A stretch of DNA of 64,000 bases from Oceanobacillus sp. HTM 045 (lineage in GTDB: Bacteria > Pseudomonadota > Alphaproteobacteria > Rhodobacterales > Rhodobacteraceae). Shown in pieces: positions 42,940-53,090 of this stretch. Under the pieces are notes generated by a model. That model did no database searches, was not told the DNA's origin, and saw only the letters and a program-made list of their open reading frames with translations. The position numbers and the translations under genes were made by a program. The stretch lies in contig WNWL01000003.1 in NCBI GenBank assembly GCA_009733745.1, positions 248,001 to 312,000 on the forward strand, given 5' to 3'. Every line of letters starts with the position of its first letter. The stretch's first letter is position 1.

Positions 42940-43122
42940 CGACTGGATATCTCTCTACGAGCCCACCCGCCGGTACGAATGGCTAACCTCACCGCCCAAA
43001 CGTGCGACCGATGCATGGTCGGACGAAGGGGTGCGAGTACGGCCAGAAAAGCCCGGCAGCTTGCCACCCGCCCCCTCAAAAGCCCCGTTAACACTTTTAT
43101 CCCGAAGATTCTGCTACTTACG

Positions 43123-43136
43123 AAGGTTGCAACCTT
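43123..43136. terminator. 14-bp perfect palindrome between convergent genes
   Basis: AAGGTTGCAACCTT, lying 10 bp beyond the end of the MBL-fold gene (minus strand) and 184 bp beyond the NYN gene. No T run follows, so it is a weak terminator or a protein site. Confidence 0.3.
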
Positions 43137-43145
43137 TCAACCGCG

Positions 43146-44182
43146 TCATCCGGCCAGCGAATAGCGCCAGGAACCGTGCTCGTCGAGCCGCCGCATGGCC
43201 TCTCCCGTCCGCCAGAGGTGGTTCATGTGGGCGACCGCCTCGACCAGGGCCAGCCCGTGCTGGGAGCCGCCGATCTCGCGCTTGAAGATGGCAGGCATCA
43301 GCTCGACGGCGGTCGGCTCCGAGCGGGTCAGCGCGTCGCGGATGCGGTCGAGTGCGGAGAGGTGGTTCTCGATCTGGCTCTCCAGCCGGAAGGGCAGGCC
43401 GCGGAAGGGCAGCTTGTGGCCCGGCAGGGCGAGCTGGCCGGGCGTGGCGAAGGCCATCAGCCTCTCGCAGCTTTCCAGCCATTCGGCCAGCGGGTCGGCG
43501 TCCGGCTCGGTCGGGTAGACGCCGATGTTCGGCGAGATGCCGGGAATCACCTGGTCCCCGGTCAGCACGGTCTCGCCGGACCAGAGCGTCGCGTGGTCCG
43601 GCGCGTGGCCGCTGCCGAGCCGCACGGTCCAGTCGCGCCCGCCGAGGCGGATCTCCTGCCCCTCGTGCAGCCCGGTGAACCCGAGCGGCACCGGCGCCAC
43701 GCAGTCGGCGAAGTTGAACGGCTTCTCGGCGGCATAGGCCTCCAGCGCCGCGCCCACCACGCCCGCCTTGCGGCGGAAGTCGATATGGGCGGGGCCGTAT
43801 TTCTCCGTCCGGTCCAGGGTCAGCATCCGGCCCATCAGCCAGGCGGTACGGGTGGCCAGCACCTCCGCGCCGTGCTCCGCGAACCAGCCGAGCAGGCCGA
43901 TATGGTCCGGGTGGTGATGGGTCAGCAGCACCCGCGTCACCGGCTTGCCGGCGAGCGGGCCGGCCAGCGCCGCCTCCCACGCCGCGCGGGCCTTCTTCCA
44001 GTCCAGCCCGGTATCCACCGCCGTCCAGCCGTCGCCCTCGTCGAGCAGGTAGATGTTGACGTGGTCGAGCGCCATCGGCAGCGGCAGGCGCAGCCAGAGG
44101 ATGCCCTCGGCCACCTCCCGCAGCTCTCCCGGCGCGGGCGGCTCCTCCCAGGGGAAGGTCAGGGCGGGATCGGAAAGGCGGT

Positions 44183-44186
<4 letters not shown>
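43146..44186 (-). CDS. MBL-fold metallohydrolase
   Basis: A 346-residue metallo-beta-lactamase-fold hydrolase of the glyoxalase II-like group. Metal ligands: THHHPDHIG (HxHxDH), a His in GSGHAPDHATLW, an Asp in VLTGDQVIPG and the late His in LALPGHK. The GTG start at 44186 overlaps the stop of the acyl-CoA dehydrogenase by GTGA, so it is translated from the same message. A C-terminal helical region (SALDRIRDALTRSEPTAVELMPAIF) is typical of the subfamily. By position it might act on a thioester or lactone made by the partner dehydrogenase, but this is inference. Confidence 0.87.
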
Positions 44187-45913
<1,727 letters not shown>

Positions 45914-46010
45914 GGTCGTCCTCCCCGAACTTCCTTCGGCGCTTCGCCGTTAGATTCTTGCAGGCTCGCGCCGCCAACGCTAATGCAGCGCCATGTCAGT
46001 TCAAGATACC

Positions 46011-46024
46011 TGACGTTAACGTAG
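46011..46024. promoter_or_regulatory. Palindromic site TGACGTTAACGTAG upstream of acyl-CoA dehydrogenase
   Basis: The perfect 10-bp core ACGTTAACGT (46013-46022) sits 100 bp upstream of the acyl-CoA dehydrogenase start and 40 bp before the Sua5 start. It resembles the ACGT-inverted-repeat operators of LiuR-type MerR regulators of branched-chain and fatty-acid breakdown in proteobacteria. The link to such a regulator is only a resemblance. Confidence 0.4.
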
Positions 46025-46061
46025 GCCCTAGGATTACCGCTCGGGGGAGGCAAGTCCTGAC

Positions 46062-47042
46062 GTGACGTCACCGAAGGCGATCAAGCCGGTCGACACGGAG
46101 CGACTGGCCCCGGACGAGCGCGGCATCAACCGCGCCGTGGACCTCCTGACGGCGGGCGAACTGGTCGCCTTCCCAACCGAGACAGTCTACGGGCTCGGCG
46201 CCAACGCGCTGGAAAGCCGGGCGGTCGCGGGCGTGTTCGCCGCCAAGGAACGCCCCGTCTTCAACCCCCTCATCGTGCATGTGCCCTCGCTCGACGTCGC
46301 CGACGTGGTGGGCGACGTGAGCGGCGATGCCGAGCGGCTGGCCGGGGCCTTCTGGCCGGGACCGCTGACCATCGTCGTGCCCGCGCGCGACGATTCGGGC
46401 CTGTCGGACCTCGTGACCAGCGGGCTGGAGACCGTGGCGATCCGCGTGCCTGCCCACCCGCTGGCGCGCCGCCTGCTGGAGGAGTTCGGCGGGCCGATCG
46501 CCGCTCCGTCCGCCAACCGGTCCGGCCGGGTCAGCCCGACTTCGGCGGATCATGTGCTGGCCGAGCTCGACGGGCGCATCGCCGCGGTGCTCGACGGCGG
46601 CTCCTGCCCGATCGGGCTCGAATCGACCATCGTCTCCTTCCCGGAAGACGGGCCGCCGGTCCTGCTCCGACCCGGCGGCCTGCCGGTCGAGATCATCGAG
46701 ACCGCGCTCCGCACCAAGCTCGCCATGCCGGAGGGCGAGCGCCTGCTCGCGCCGGGCATGATGCGCAGCCACTACGCCCCGCAGGCGAAAATGCGCCTCA
46801 ACGCCCAGGCGCCCGAGCCCGGAGAGGTCTGGCTCGGCTTCGGTCCGGGCCGCAACGCGCGCCATGTGCCCGGGCTGAACCTCTCGCCCTACGCCGACCT
46901 CACCGAGGCGGCGACGAACCTCTTCGCCTATCTCCGCCGCCTCGACGGGCCGGACGTGACCATCGCCGTCGCGCCGATCCCCGAATCCGGCCTCGGCCGC
47001 GCCATCAACGACCGCCTGCGCCGCGCCGCGGCGGAGCGTTGA
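46062..47042 (+). CDS. L-threonylcarbamoyladenylate synthase (Sua5 type)
   Basis: First step of the universal tRNA t6A modification: makes threonylcarbamoyl-AMP from threonine, bicarbonate and ATP. The 326-residue protein is the longer Sua5 form: a TsaC/YrdC domain (GINRAVDLLTAGELVAFPTETVYGLGANAL...KERPVFNPLIVHV, then FWPGPLTIVVPAR, VAIRVPAHPLARRLLEEFGGPIAAPSANRSGRVSPTSADHV, LDGGSCPIGLESTIV) plus a C-terminal Sua5 domain after LLAPGMMRSHYAPQAKM. The GTG start at 46062 is preceded by GGGGGAGG 11 bases upstream. It is divergent from the acyl-CoA dehydrogenase and is followed at 16 bp by an FAD-linked dehydrogenase. Confidence 0.92.
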   Translation: MTSPKAIKPVDTERLAPDERGINRAVDLLTAGELVAFPTETVYGLGANALESRAVAGVFAAKERPVFNPLIVHVPSLDVADVVGDVSGDAERLAGAFWPGPLTIVVPARDDSGLSDLVTSGLETVAIRVPAHPLARRLLEEFGGPIAAPSANRSGRVSPTSADHVLAELDGRIAAVLDGGSCPIGLESTIVSFPEDGPPVLLRPGGLPVEIIETALRTKLAMPEGERLLAPGMMRSHYAPQAKMRLNAQAPEPGEVWLGFGPGRNARHVPGLNLSPYADLTEAATNLFAYLRRLDGPDVTIAVAPIPESGLGRAINDRLRRAAAER

Positions 47043-47058
47043 TCCCCGGCCGGTTCCC

Positions 47059-48486
47059 ATGACCCTCACCACCCCGACCGCCGACGACCTCGCGACGCTC
47101 GAAGCCATCGCCGGCGGCGGCCTCGCCTCCGAAAGCCCCGACGCCGCGCGCTACTTCGAGGAACCGCGCGGCCTCTTTCGCGGGGGTGCCGCGGCGATCC
47201 TGCGCCCCGCGACCACCGAAGCGGTCGCGGTGATCGTGCGCCACTGCAACGCGCGGCGCATCGGCATCATTCCCTATGGCGGCGGCACCGGGCTTGTCGG
47301 CGGGCAGGTCGCCGCGCTTTCCCCGCCCGCAGTCCTCCTGTCGCTGGAGCGGATGAACCGCATCCGCGAGGTCCGCACCGGCGAAAGCGCGCTCGTGGCC
47401 GAGGCCGGCGTCACGCTCGCCGCGGCACAGGAGGCGGCGGAGGCCGCGGGAAGGCTCTTCCCCCTCTCGCTGGCCTCCGAGGGGTCCTGCCAGGTCGGTG
47501 GCAACCTTGCCACCAACGCGGGCGGCACGCAGGTGCTGCGCTACGGCAATGCGCGCGACCTCTGCCTCGGCGTGGAGGCCGTGCTGGCCGATGGCAGCGT
47601 GCTGAAGGGCCCCTCGACGCTGCGGAAAGACAACACCGGCTACGACCTCCGCAACCTGCTGATCGGCTCGGAGGGCACGCTCGGCATCATCACCGCCGCG
47701 GCGCTGCGGCTCTTCCCCCGCCCGCGCCAGACGGTCACGGCGATGCTCACCGTGCCCGGCCCGGAGGAAGCCGTCGCCCTCCTCCATCACATGCAGGACC
47801 GGCTGGGCGACACGGTCACCACCTTCGAGATCCTCAACGGCACCGGCCCCGAGTTCCTCGCCGAGCACTTCCCCGAGATCACCGACCCGCTCGATGGCGC
47901 GCCGCCCTGGCGGGTGATGATGGAGGCCGGCTCCGGCGCGCAGGGCGACCTCGCGGAGGCCTGCGAGACCGCCTTCGGCGAGGCGTTCGAGGCCGGTCTC
48001 GCGACCGACGGCGTGATCGCCGCCTCCGAGGCGCAGCGCGCCCACATGTGGCATATCCGCGAGACCATCCCGGAGGCCAACCGCCGCGTCGGCGTGGTCT
48101 CCTCGCACGACATTTCCGTGCCGGTCTCCCGCATTCCCGCCTTCATCGCCGAGGCCGACCGCGCCGTCGCCGCGGTGGTCGAGGGGCTGCGGATCAACTG
48201 TTTCGGCCATCTCGGCGACGGCAACCTGCACTACAACGTCTTCCCGCCAAAGGGCCGCTCGCGCGACGACTTCCGCAACGTCCGCGTCGCGATCAAGGAC
48301 GCGGTCTACGACCTCGTGGCGAAGCATGGCGGCTCGTTCAGCGCCGAGCACGGCCTCGGGCGGCTCAAGCTTGAGGACCTGACCCGCCACGGCGACCCGG
48401 CGAAGATCGCCGCCATGCGGGCGATCAAGGCGGCGATGGATCCGAACGGCATCCTCAACCCCGGCGCGGTGGTTCCGGCGCCGTGA
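47059..48486 (+). CDS. FAD-linked D-2-hydroxyacid dehydrogenase (GlcD/D2HGDH-like)
   Basis: A 475-residue FAD-binding (PCMH-type) oxidoreductase of the D-lactate/D-2-hydroxyglutarate/glycolate dehydrogenase family. The FAD site is seen as GIIPYGGGTGLVGGQVA, PLSLASEGSCQVGGNLATNAGGTQVLRYGN, LRKDNTGYDLRNLLIGSEGTLGIIT. The C-terminal catalytic part has INCFGHLGDGNLHYNVFPP with the metal-binding His pair, GGSFSAEHGLGRLK and MDPNGILNPGAV. Which 2-hydroxy acid it oxidises cannot be told. Electron acceptor unknown; there is no iron-sulfur partner (GlcF) nearby. Followed by a nucleotidyltransferase with GTGA overlap. Confidence 0.9.
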   Translation: MTLTTPTADDLATLEAIAGGGLASESPDAARYFEEPRGLFRGGAAAILRPATTEAVAVIVRHCNARRIGIIPYGGGTGLVGGQVAALSPPAVLLSLERMNRIREVRTGESALVAEAGVTLAAAQEAAEAAGRLFPLSLASEGSCQVGGNLATNAGGTQVLRYGNARDLCLGVEAVLADGSVLKGPSTLRKDNTGYDLRNLLIGSEGTLGIITAAALRLFPRPRQTVTAMLTVPGPEEAVALLHHMQDRLGDTVTTFEILNGTGPEFLAEHFPEITDPLDGAPPWRVMMEAGSGAQGDLAEACETAFGEAFEAGLATDGVIAASEAQRAHMWHIRETIPEANRRVGVVSSHDISVPVSRIPAFIAEADRAVAAVVEGLRINCFGHLGDGNLHYNVFPPKGRSRDDFRNVRVAIKDAVYDLVAKHGGSFSAEHGLGRLKLEDLTRHGDPAKIAAMRAIKAAMDPNGILNPGAVVPAP

Positions 48487-49034
48487 AGGCGGGCGCGGAG
48501 ACGGTCCGCACGGCGATGGCCGGGAGGTGGTATCGCGAGACGCTGCAAGCCGCCCGGGCTCTCGGCCTGCCCGACTGGGCCATCGGCGCTGGGTTCGTGC
48601 GCAACGCGGTGTGGGACCGGCTCTCCGGCCTGCCCCGCACCCCCCTCGACGATGTCGACGTGCTGTTCTTCGACCCCGCCGACACCTCCCGCGAGCGCGA
48701 AACCGCGCTGGAAGCCCGCCTCGCCGCCGCCCTTCCGCGCCCGTGGTCGGTCCGCAACCAGGCGCGGATGCATCTCAGGAACGGCGACGCACCCTACCGC
48801 TCGACGGAGGACGCCATGCGCCACTGGCTGGAGACGCCGACGGCCGTCGCCGTCCGGCTGGAGGCGGACGGCAGCCTCGCCATCCTCGCGCCCTTCGGCC
48901 TCGACGACCTCCTCGCCATGCGCGGCGCACCCACGCCGGCGGGCCGCGCCAAGCCGGACCAGTACCGGGAGAGGATGCAGGCGAAGGACTGGCCCGCCCG
49001 CTGGCCCGGCGTCACGCTGGTCTGGCCGGACTGA
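48483..49034 (+). CDS. Nucleotidyltransferase-like protein (DUF925)
   Basis: A 183-residue protein of the small nucleotidyltransferase-like DUF925 group. It has the family start ARALGLPDWAIGAGFVRNAVWDRLSG, then the metal-site DDVDVLFFD, and the QARMHLRNGDAPYRSTEDAMRHWLETPTAVAVRLE segment. DDVDVLFFD fits the DxD-type metal site of Pol beta-like transferases, so it is likely active, on an unknown acceptor. The GTG start overlaps the stop of the previous gene (GTGA), so it is translated with the FAD-linked dehydrogenase; a functional link is not evident. Confidence 0.85.
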   Translation: MKAGAETVRTAMAGRWYRETLQAARALGLPDWAIGAGFVRNAVWDRLSGLPRTPLDDVDVLFFDPADTSRERETALEARLAAALPRPWSVRNQARMHLRNGDAPYRSTEDAMRHWLETPTAVAVRLEADGSLAILAPFGLDDLLAMRGAPTPAGRAKPDQYRERMQAKDWPARWPGVTLVWPD

Positions 49035-49039
49035 CCCGC

Positions 49040-49876
49040 TCAGGGGCCGGCGAAGGCCCGGTCATGGGTAAGGCTGGGGATACGCCCTCGCGCCGCGGTT
49101 ACCTCGCCGAGATCCAGGTCCACGAAATGCACCCCCGGCTCCGTCCCGGCGTCCAGCAGCACCTCGCCCCAGGGCGCGACGGCCATCGAGTGGCCCCAGG
49201 TCTTGCGCTGCTTGCCCTGCGAGGCGGCATGGCTGCCGACCTGCGCGGCGGCGAGCACGAAACACCCGGTCTCGATCGCGCGGGCCCGCAGCAGCACCTC
49301 CCAGTGGGCCCGCCCGGTCGGCACCGCGAAGGCGGAGGGGATCAGGATGACCTCCGCCCCCGCCTGCGCCAGCGCCCGGTAGAGCGCCGGGAAGCGCAGG
49401 TCGTAGCAGATGCTCAGGCCCACCGCGCCGAAATCGGTCGCCGCGACCACCGCCCGCTCGCCGGGCCGGTAGCCCGCGCTCTCGCGGTAGGTCTCGGCCT
49501 CCGAGATCGTCACGTCGAACATGTGGATCTTGTCGTAGCGCGCACGGATGCCCCCGTCCGGCCCGACGAGGAAGGACCGGTTCACGAACCGCCCTTCCGG
49601 GTCGTCCGACTTCAGCGCCAGCGATCCGATGGAAAGCCAGATGCCCAACCGCGACGCCTGCTCGCGGAGCGCGGCCAGCGTGCGGTCCTCCGCCTCATCC
49701 GCCAGCCGCTCCTGCTGCGCCGCCCGGCTGGCGGAAAGGAGGTTGGTGACCTCCGGCGTCAGCACGAACTCCGCCCCGTCCGCCGCCGCGCGCTCCACCA
49801 TCCCCGTGACCGCCGCGAGGTTCTCCGCAGGGTCGTCCGAGGAGGTAAGCTGCAGCAGCGCGGCGCGCAGCGTCAT
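49040..49876 (-). CDS. Carbon-nitrogen hydrolase (Nit1/omega-amidase type)
   Basis: A 278-residue member of the nitrilase superfamily, cytoplasmic. The Glu-Lys-Cys triad is visible: Glu in FVLTPEVTNLL, Lys in ARYDKIHMFDV, Cys in GLSICYDLRFPALYR. Relatives act as amidases on deaminated glutathione or alpha-ketoglutaramate (Nit1/Nit2). Neighbourhood with a glutaredoxin gene, which overlaps its start, fits a role in glutathione repair, though this is inference. The start at 49876 fits the family (MTLRAALLQLTSSDDPAEN); the longer frame adds 19 residues that overlap grxC. Confidence 0.9.
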   Translation of the reverse strand: MTLRAALLQLTSSDDPAENLAAVTGMVERAAADGAEFVLTPEVTNLLSASRAAQQERLADEAEDRTLAALREQASRLGIWLSIGSLALKSDDPEGRFVNRSFLVGPDGGIRARYDKIHMFDVTISEAETYRESAGYRPGERAVVAATDFGAVGLSICYDLRFPALYRALAQAGAEVILIPSAFAVPTGRAHWEVLLRARAIETGCFVLAAAQVGSHAASQGKQRKTWGHSMAVAPWGEVLLDAGTEPGVHFVDLDLGEVTAARGRIPSLTHDRAFAGP

Positions 49877-50130
49877 GCCGCCAGCAGCGGGTCGAGCGCG
49901 CCCTTGCCGTCGAGCGCGTAGAGATCGTCGCACCCGCCGACATGCTCGCCGTCGATGAAGATCTGCGGCACCGTGCGGGAACCGCCGGCGCGCTTCACCA
50001 TCTCGTCGCGCCGGGCGTTGTCGCCCATCACGTTGATCTCGGTATAGCTGACGCCCTTCTCGCCCAGCAGGCGCTTCGCCATGGCGCAGTAGCCGCAGAT
50101 CGGCGTCGTGTAGATCTCAACCTTGGCCAT
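49873..50130 (-). CDS. grxC: Glutaredoxin 3 (GrxC)
   Basis: An 85-residue dithiol glutaredoxin with active site CGYC in IYTTPICGYCAMAKRLL, the TVPQIFIDGEHVGGCDDLYALD motif for glutathione binding, and the short length of GrxC. It reduces protein disulfides and glutathione mixed disulfides in the cytoplasm. The ATG at 50130 (MAKVEIYT) is inside the last bases of comF, and its stop overlaps the start of the nitrilase gene; the three genes (comF, grxC, nitrilase) therefore form a tightly overlapping operon, an arrangement that I believe recurs in Rhodobacterales. Confidence 0.95.
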   Translation of the reverse strand: MAKVEIYTTPICGYCAMAKRLLGEKGVSYTEINVMGDNARRDEMVKRAGGSRTVPQIFIDGEHVGGCDDLYALDGKGALDPLLAA

Positions 50131-50956
50131 CTTCCGCCTCCGGGTCCTGGTCCTCATCGTCGGTGCCCAGATAGGCAAGCCCCGATCGTTTGACCAGAGC
50201 CATCGCGATTACGTCAACACGCCCGGCGCCCGCACCCCGCAGTGCCGCGGCGGCGGCGTTGAAGGTCGCCCCGGTAGTCAGCACGTCGTCGACCAGCAGG
50301 ACGCTGCGACCCGCGACCCGCTCGCGCCAGCGCGGCGCCAGCGAAATTGCCCCTGAAAGATTGGCCGCCCGGCCCTCCCGGTCGCGGCCCTCCTGGCTCG
50401 GCGTGCGCCGCGTCCGTCGGAGGAGGCCGGGGACATAGGCGTCGCCCCGCCCGGCCGCGCTGGCGACCGCGCGAGCGAGCTCTGCCGACTGGTTGTAGCG
50501 CCGCTTCAGCCGACGCAGCCAGTGCGACGGCACCGGCGCGATGAAATCCGCCTCCCGCAACAGCGCCGCCCCGGCCCGCGCCCCAGCCGCACCCAGCACG
50601 GGCGCGAGGTCCAGCCGGTCGCCATGCTTCAGCCGCAGGATCAGCCGGCGCATCGTGCCGCCGTAATGGGCAACTGCCACCCCCCGGTCCCAGAGCGGCG
50701 GGTTGTCGAGGCAGATGTCGCAGACCAGGTCCTCCTGGTCGTCGAACTTCCCCTCCAGCGGCCGCCCGCAGGTGCGGCAGCCGTTGCCCGACAGAAACTG
50801 GGTATCGGACCAGCAGGCGGCACAAAGCCCGCCATGCAGCAGCGTGTCCGCCCCGCATCCGGGGCAGGCGGGCGGGAACAGAACCCGCGCGACCGCCCCG
50901 GTCGCGCCCCGCACGAGGGTTCCGACGACGCCTGTCGCCGCGTCCTTCACCGACAT
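50117..50956 (-). CDS. comF: ComF family phosphoribosyltransferase-like protein
   Basis: A 279-residue ComF-like protein. The N-terminus carries paired zinc-finger-like Cys: CPGCGADTL, LCAACW, CRTCGRPL and CDICLDN. The C-terminal half is a phosphoribosyltransferase fold with IAPVPSHWLRRLKRRYNQSAELARAVA and the PRPP loop SVLLVDDVLTTGATFNAAAAAL. In naturally competent bacteria ComF helps take up single-stranded DNA; in others its role is unknown. Start at the ATG at 50956 with AAGGTGG 5-11 bases upstream; a GTG at 50986 would add 10 residues. It overlaps grxC by 14 bases and is divergent from a methyltransferase. Confidence 0.9.
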   Translation of the reverse strand: MSVKDAATGVVGTLVRGATGAVARVLFPPACPGCGADTLLHGGLCAACWSDTQFLSGNGCRTCGRPLEGKFDDQEDLVCDICLDNPPLWDRGVAVAHYGGTMRRLILRLKHGDRLDLAPVLGAAGARAGAALLREADFIAPVPSHWLRRLKRRYNQSAELARAVASAAGRGDAYVPGLLRRTRRTPSQEGRDREGRAANLSGAISLAPRWRERVAGRSVLLVDDVLTTGATFNAAAAALRGAGAGRVDVIAMALVKRSGLAYLGTDDEDQDPEAEDGQG

Positions 50957-51008
50957 GGCCACCTTTCCGGTCGCGTCCCCCGCCACGCCGCACTATATCG
51001 CGGAACCC

Positions 51009-51950
51009 ATGGCACCCACGCAAGAGACCCGTCCGCGCCTGTTCGACATGGCCGCCCATATCGCCCGCCGCGACCGCGCCGCGCGGTCGGGCGCGTTCGC
51101 GGGCGCCGATTTCCTGCACCGGACCGCGGCGGAGGAGATCGCGGACCGGCTCTCGGAGGTGACGCGCGACTTCGCCGATGCGCTGGTCGTGGGCTCCGGC
51201 GGCGGCGCCTACGCCGCGGCGCTGGCAGGCCGGGTGCCGGGAATCACCCAGGTCGAGCCCTCCTTGACGCTCGCGGAGCACGCCCGGTCGACCGCACCGG
51301 GCGCGAGAACCGTCACCGCCCCTCTCGATCCGCTCCCGATCGCAGAGAAAACGGCAGACCTCGCAATCTCCGGCCTCTGGCTCCACTGGGCCGACGACCC
51401 GGTCGGCGCGCTGATCCAGATGCGCCGCGCGCTCCGCCCCGACGGGCTGATGATCGCGGCGATGTTCGGCGGAAACACCCTGTCGGAACTCCGCACCGCC
51501 CTGGCGGAGGCGGAGGCCGAACTGACCGGTGGCCTCTCCCCCCGCGTCGCACCGATGGGCGAGCTGCGCGACCTCGGCGCGCTGCTGCAACGGGCAGGCT
51601 ACGCGATGCCGGTGGCAGACAGCCTGCGCCTGACCGCGACCTACGGGAACGCCTTCGCGCTGATGCGGGAGTTGCGGGCGATGGGCGAGACCAACGCGCT
51701 GGCCGAACGCCTGCGCCGCCCGACCCGCCGCGCGGTGCTGCTGCGCGCCGCGGAGATCTACGCGAAGCACTTCTCCACCCCCGAAGGGCGGGTGCGGGCG
51801 AGCTTCGAGATCGTGATGCTGACCGGGTGGGCGCCCGGCCCGGGCCAGCCCGAGCCGAAGCGCCCCGGCAGCGCGACCACGAGACTGGCGGACGCACTGG
51901 GCGCGGTCGAACTGCCCACAGGCGAGAAGGCAGGACCGCGCAAGGGCTAG
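51009..51950 (+). CDS. SAM-dependent methyltransferase (BioC/NDUFAF5-like)
   Basis: A 313-residue class I methyltransferase. It begins RLFDMAAHIARRDRAARS, then ADALVVGSGGGAYAAALAGRVPGITQVEPSLTLAEHAR (a degenerate motif I), ADLAISGLWLHWADDPVGALIQMRRALRPDGLMIAAMFGGNTLSELRTALAEAE, a close match to the pattern in BioC and the mitochondrial complex I factor NDUFAF5. In Rhodobacterales this gene commonly sits divergent from comF. Substrate not determined; an NDUFAF5-like arginine hydroxylation or BioC-like malonyl-ACP methylation are both possible. The start at 51009 is the first Met fitting the family. Confidence 0.87.
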   Translation: MAPTQETRPRLFDMAAHIARRDRAARSGAFAGADFLHRTAAEEIADRLSEVTRDFADALVVGSGGGAYAAALAGRVPGITQVEPSLTLAEHARSTAPGARTVTAPLDPLPIAEKTADLAISGLWLHWADDPVGALIQMRRALRPDGLMIAAMFGGNTLSELRTALAEAEAELTGGLSPRVAPMGELRDLGALLQRAGYAMPVADSLRLTATYGNAFALMRELRAMGETNALAERLRRPTRRAVLLRAAEIYAKHFSTPEGRVRASFEIVMLTGWAPGPGQPEPKRPGSATTRLADALGAVELPTGEKAGPRKG

Positions 51951-51970
51951 CGGGGCGGCAGAGGCGCCGG

Positions 51971-52729
51971 TCAGGCCGCCTCGGTCTCGTCCTCCGCCGG
52001 GAACTCGCCGACCTCGATCGGCTCCACCGGAACGGGAATGCCGTCATCCTGGGCGGAGGGCACGTCCGGCTCCTCCGCCGGGAACTCGCCGACCTCGGGC
52101 TCCACCGGCACCGGGATGCCGTCATCCTGGCCGAAGGGCACCTCGGGCTCTTCCGCCGGGAAGTCCGGCACCTCGACATCGACCGGCACAGGGATGCCGT
52201 CATCGACCAGCGGTGTCTCCGGATCCGGCGCCGGCGGTTCCTCGCCGGTGATCGCCGCGCGCAGCTCTGCGATCCGCTCCGGCGTCAGGTCGCGCGGCTC
52301 GTTGCCGTCGAGCTTGCCGACGCTCTCGACGAAGCGGCGGAACCGGTCCTCGGCCCGCGCGACCACTTCCTCGGCATTCGCGTTCTCGGCCCCCGAGGCA
52401 AGGCGCGCGCGGGTCTCGGCCTCCAGCCTGCGCGCCGCGGCGCGGTCGTCGGCAAGGCGCACCTCGTCTGCTTCGCGGCGCGAACGGCCCTCGGCCAGGT
52501 CGCGCTCGCGGGTCCGGTCCGCGGTTTCGTCCGGCCGGGCGCCGTCGGAGCGCTGGTCGGGCGGGGCGGCGGCCACCGGTCGCTCCGTCTCGGCGGCCTG
52601 CGGGCGCTCGCCATCTATCGCGGCCGGGGCCGCAACGGCCCGCGCGGCGCTGCCCGCATCCGGCTGGCCGGTCGCATTCATGAGGGAAGACAGCCCCGTC
52701 AGCGGGGCGATGCCCGTAAGTCCAGACAT
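51971..52729 (-). CDS. Acidic repeat-containing hypothetical protein
   Basis: A 252-residue protein with no recognised family. The N-terminal third is Ala/Pro/Thr-rich and low complexity; the middle (about 70-160) is strongly charged and helical (RRLEAETRARLASGAENANAEEVVARAEDRFRRFVESVGKLDG), perhaps a coiled coil. The C-terminal part from about residue 176 has three near-identical 26-residue repeats, each starting DDGIPVPV and containing FPAEE, e.g. VEPEVGEFPAEEPDVPSAQ; the last is truncated. The repeat DNA period is 78 bp, so copy number could vary. No signal peptide is obvious. It could be a scaffold or surface protein. Confidence 0.68.
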   Translation of the reverse strand: MSGLTGIAPLTGLSSLMNATGQPDAGSAARAVAAPAAIDGERPQAAETERPVAAAPPDQRSDGARPDETADRTRERDLAEGRSRREADEVRLADDRAAARRLEAETRARLASGAENANAEEVVARAEDRFRRFVESVGKLDGNEPRDLTPERIAELRAAITGEEPPAPDPETPLVDDGIPVPVDVEVPDFPAEEPEVPFGQDDGIPVPVEPEVGEFPAEEPDVPSAQDDGIPVPVEPIEVGEFPAEDETEAA

Positions 52730-53090
52730 GGCTCTACTCGCATTTCCAGGGGATCAGCACCATGCTCATCCGTTGCGCCCTTCGAGGCGGGAGAAGCATT
52801 CTGCCGTCGACAACTGTCGCGCCGACCGGTGAACGAAGTGTTACCATCCGCCGCCATGCCCGCCCCGAAAACGCGCGATGCCCTCGCCAGAATTGCGCCC
52901 CGCACGATCCGGCTGGACCGGGCACAGCACAGCATATACCGAGGCAGATCAGCCACTTCGCCAGTCACACTGCCAGCCACCCCACCAGTCACCCGCACCC
53001 GGCCGAACCGATGACCCCAACGCCTTTTCAGCAAGTTGCAGCGATTTTCCCGCCCCCGAAGCCGGGCTTCCGCGGCAAGGCGCGGGCGGC
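52730..53090. other. 361-bp divergent gap before the YcaQ-like gene
   Basis: No convincing gene. A short in-frame stretch at 53011-53094 (27 codons) ends TGA overlapping the ATG of the next gene and could be a small leader, but its composition does not support it. A less GC-rich block near 52920-52990 (CAGTCACACTGCCAGCCACC) may hold the promoter. Confidence 0.35.

Noticed and set aside
50117-50956. Competence operon around comF
   Set aside because: No other DNA-uptake genes are present; comF with grxC and a nitrilase is a routine alphaproteobacterial cluster.
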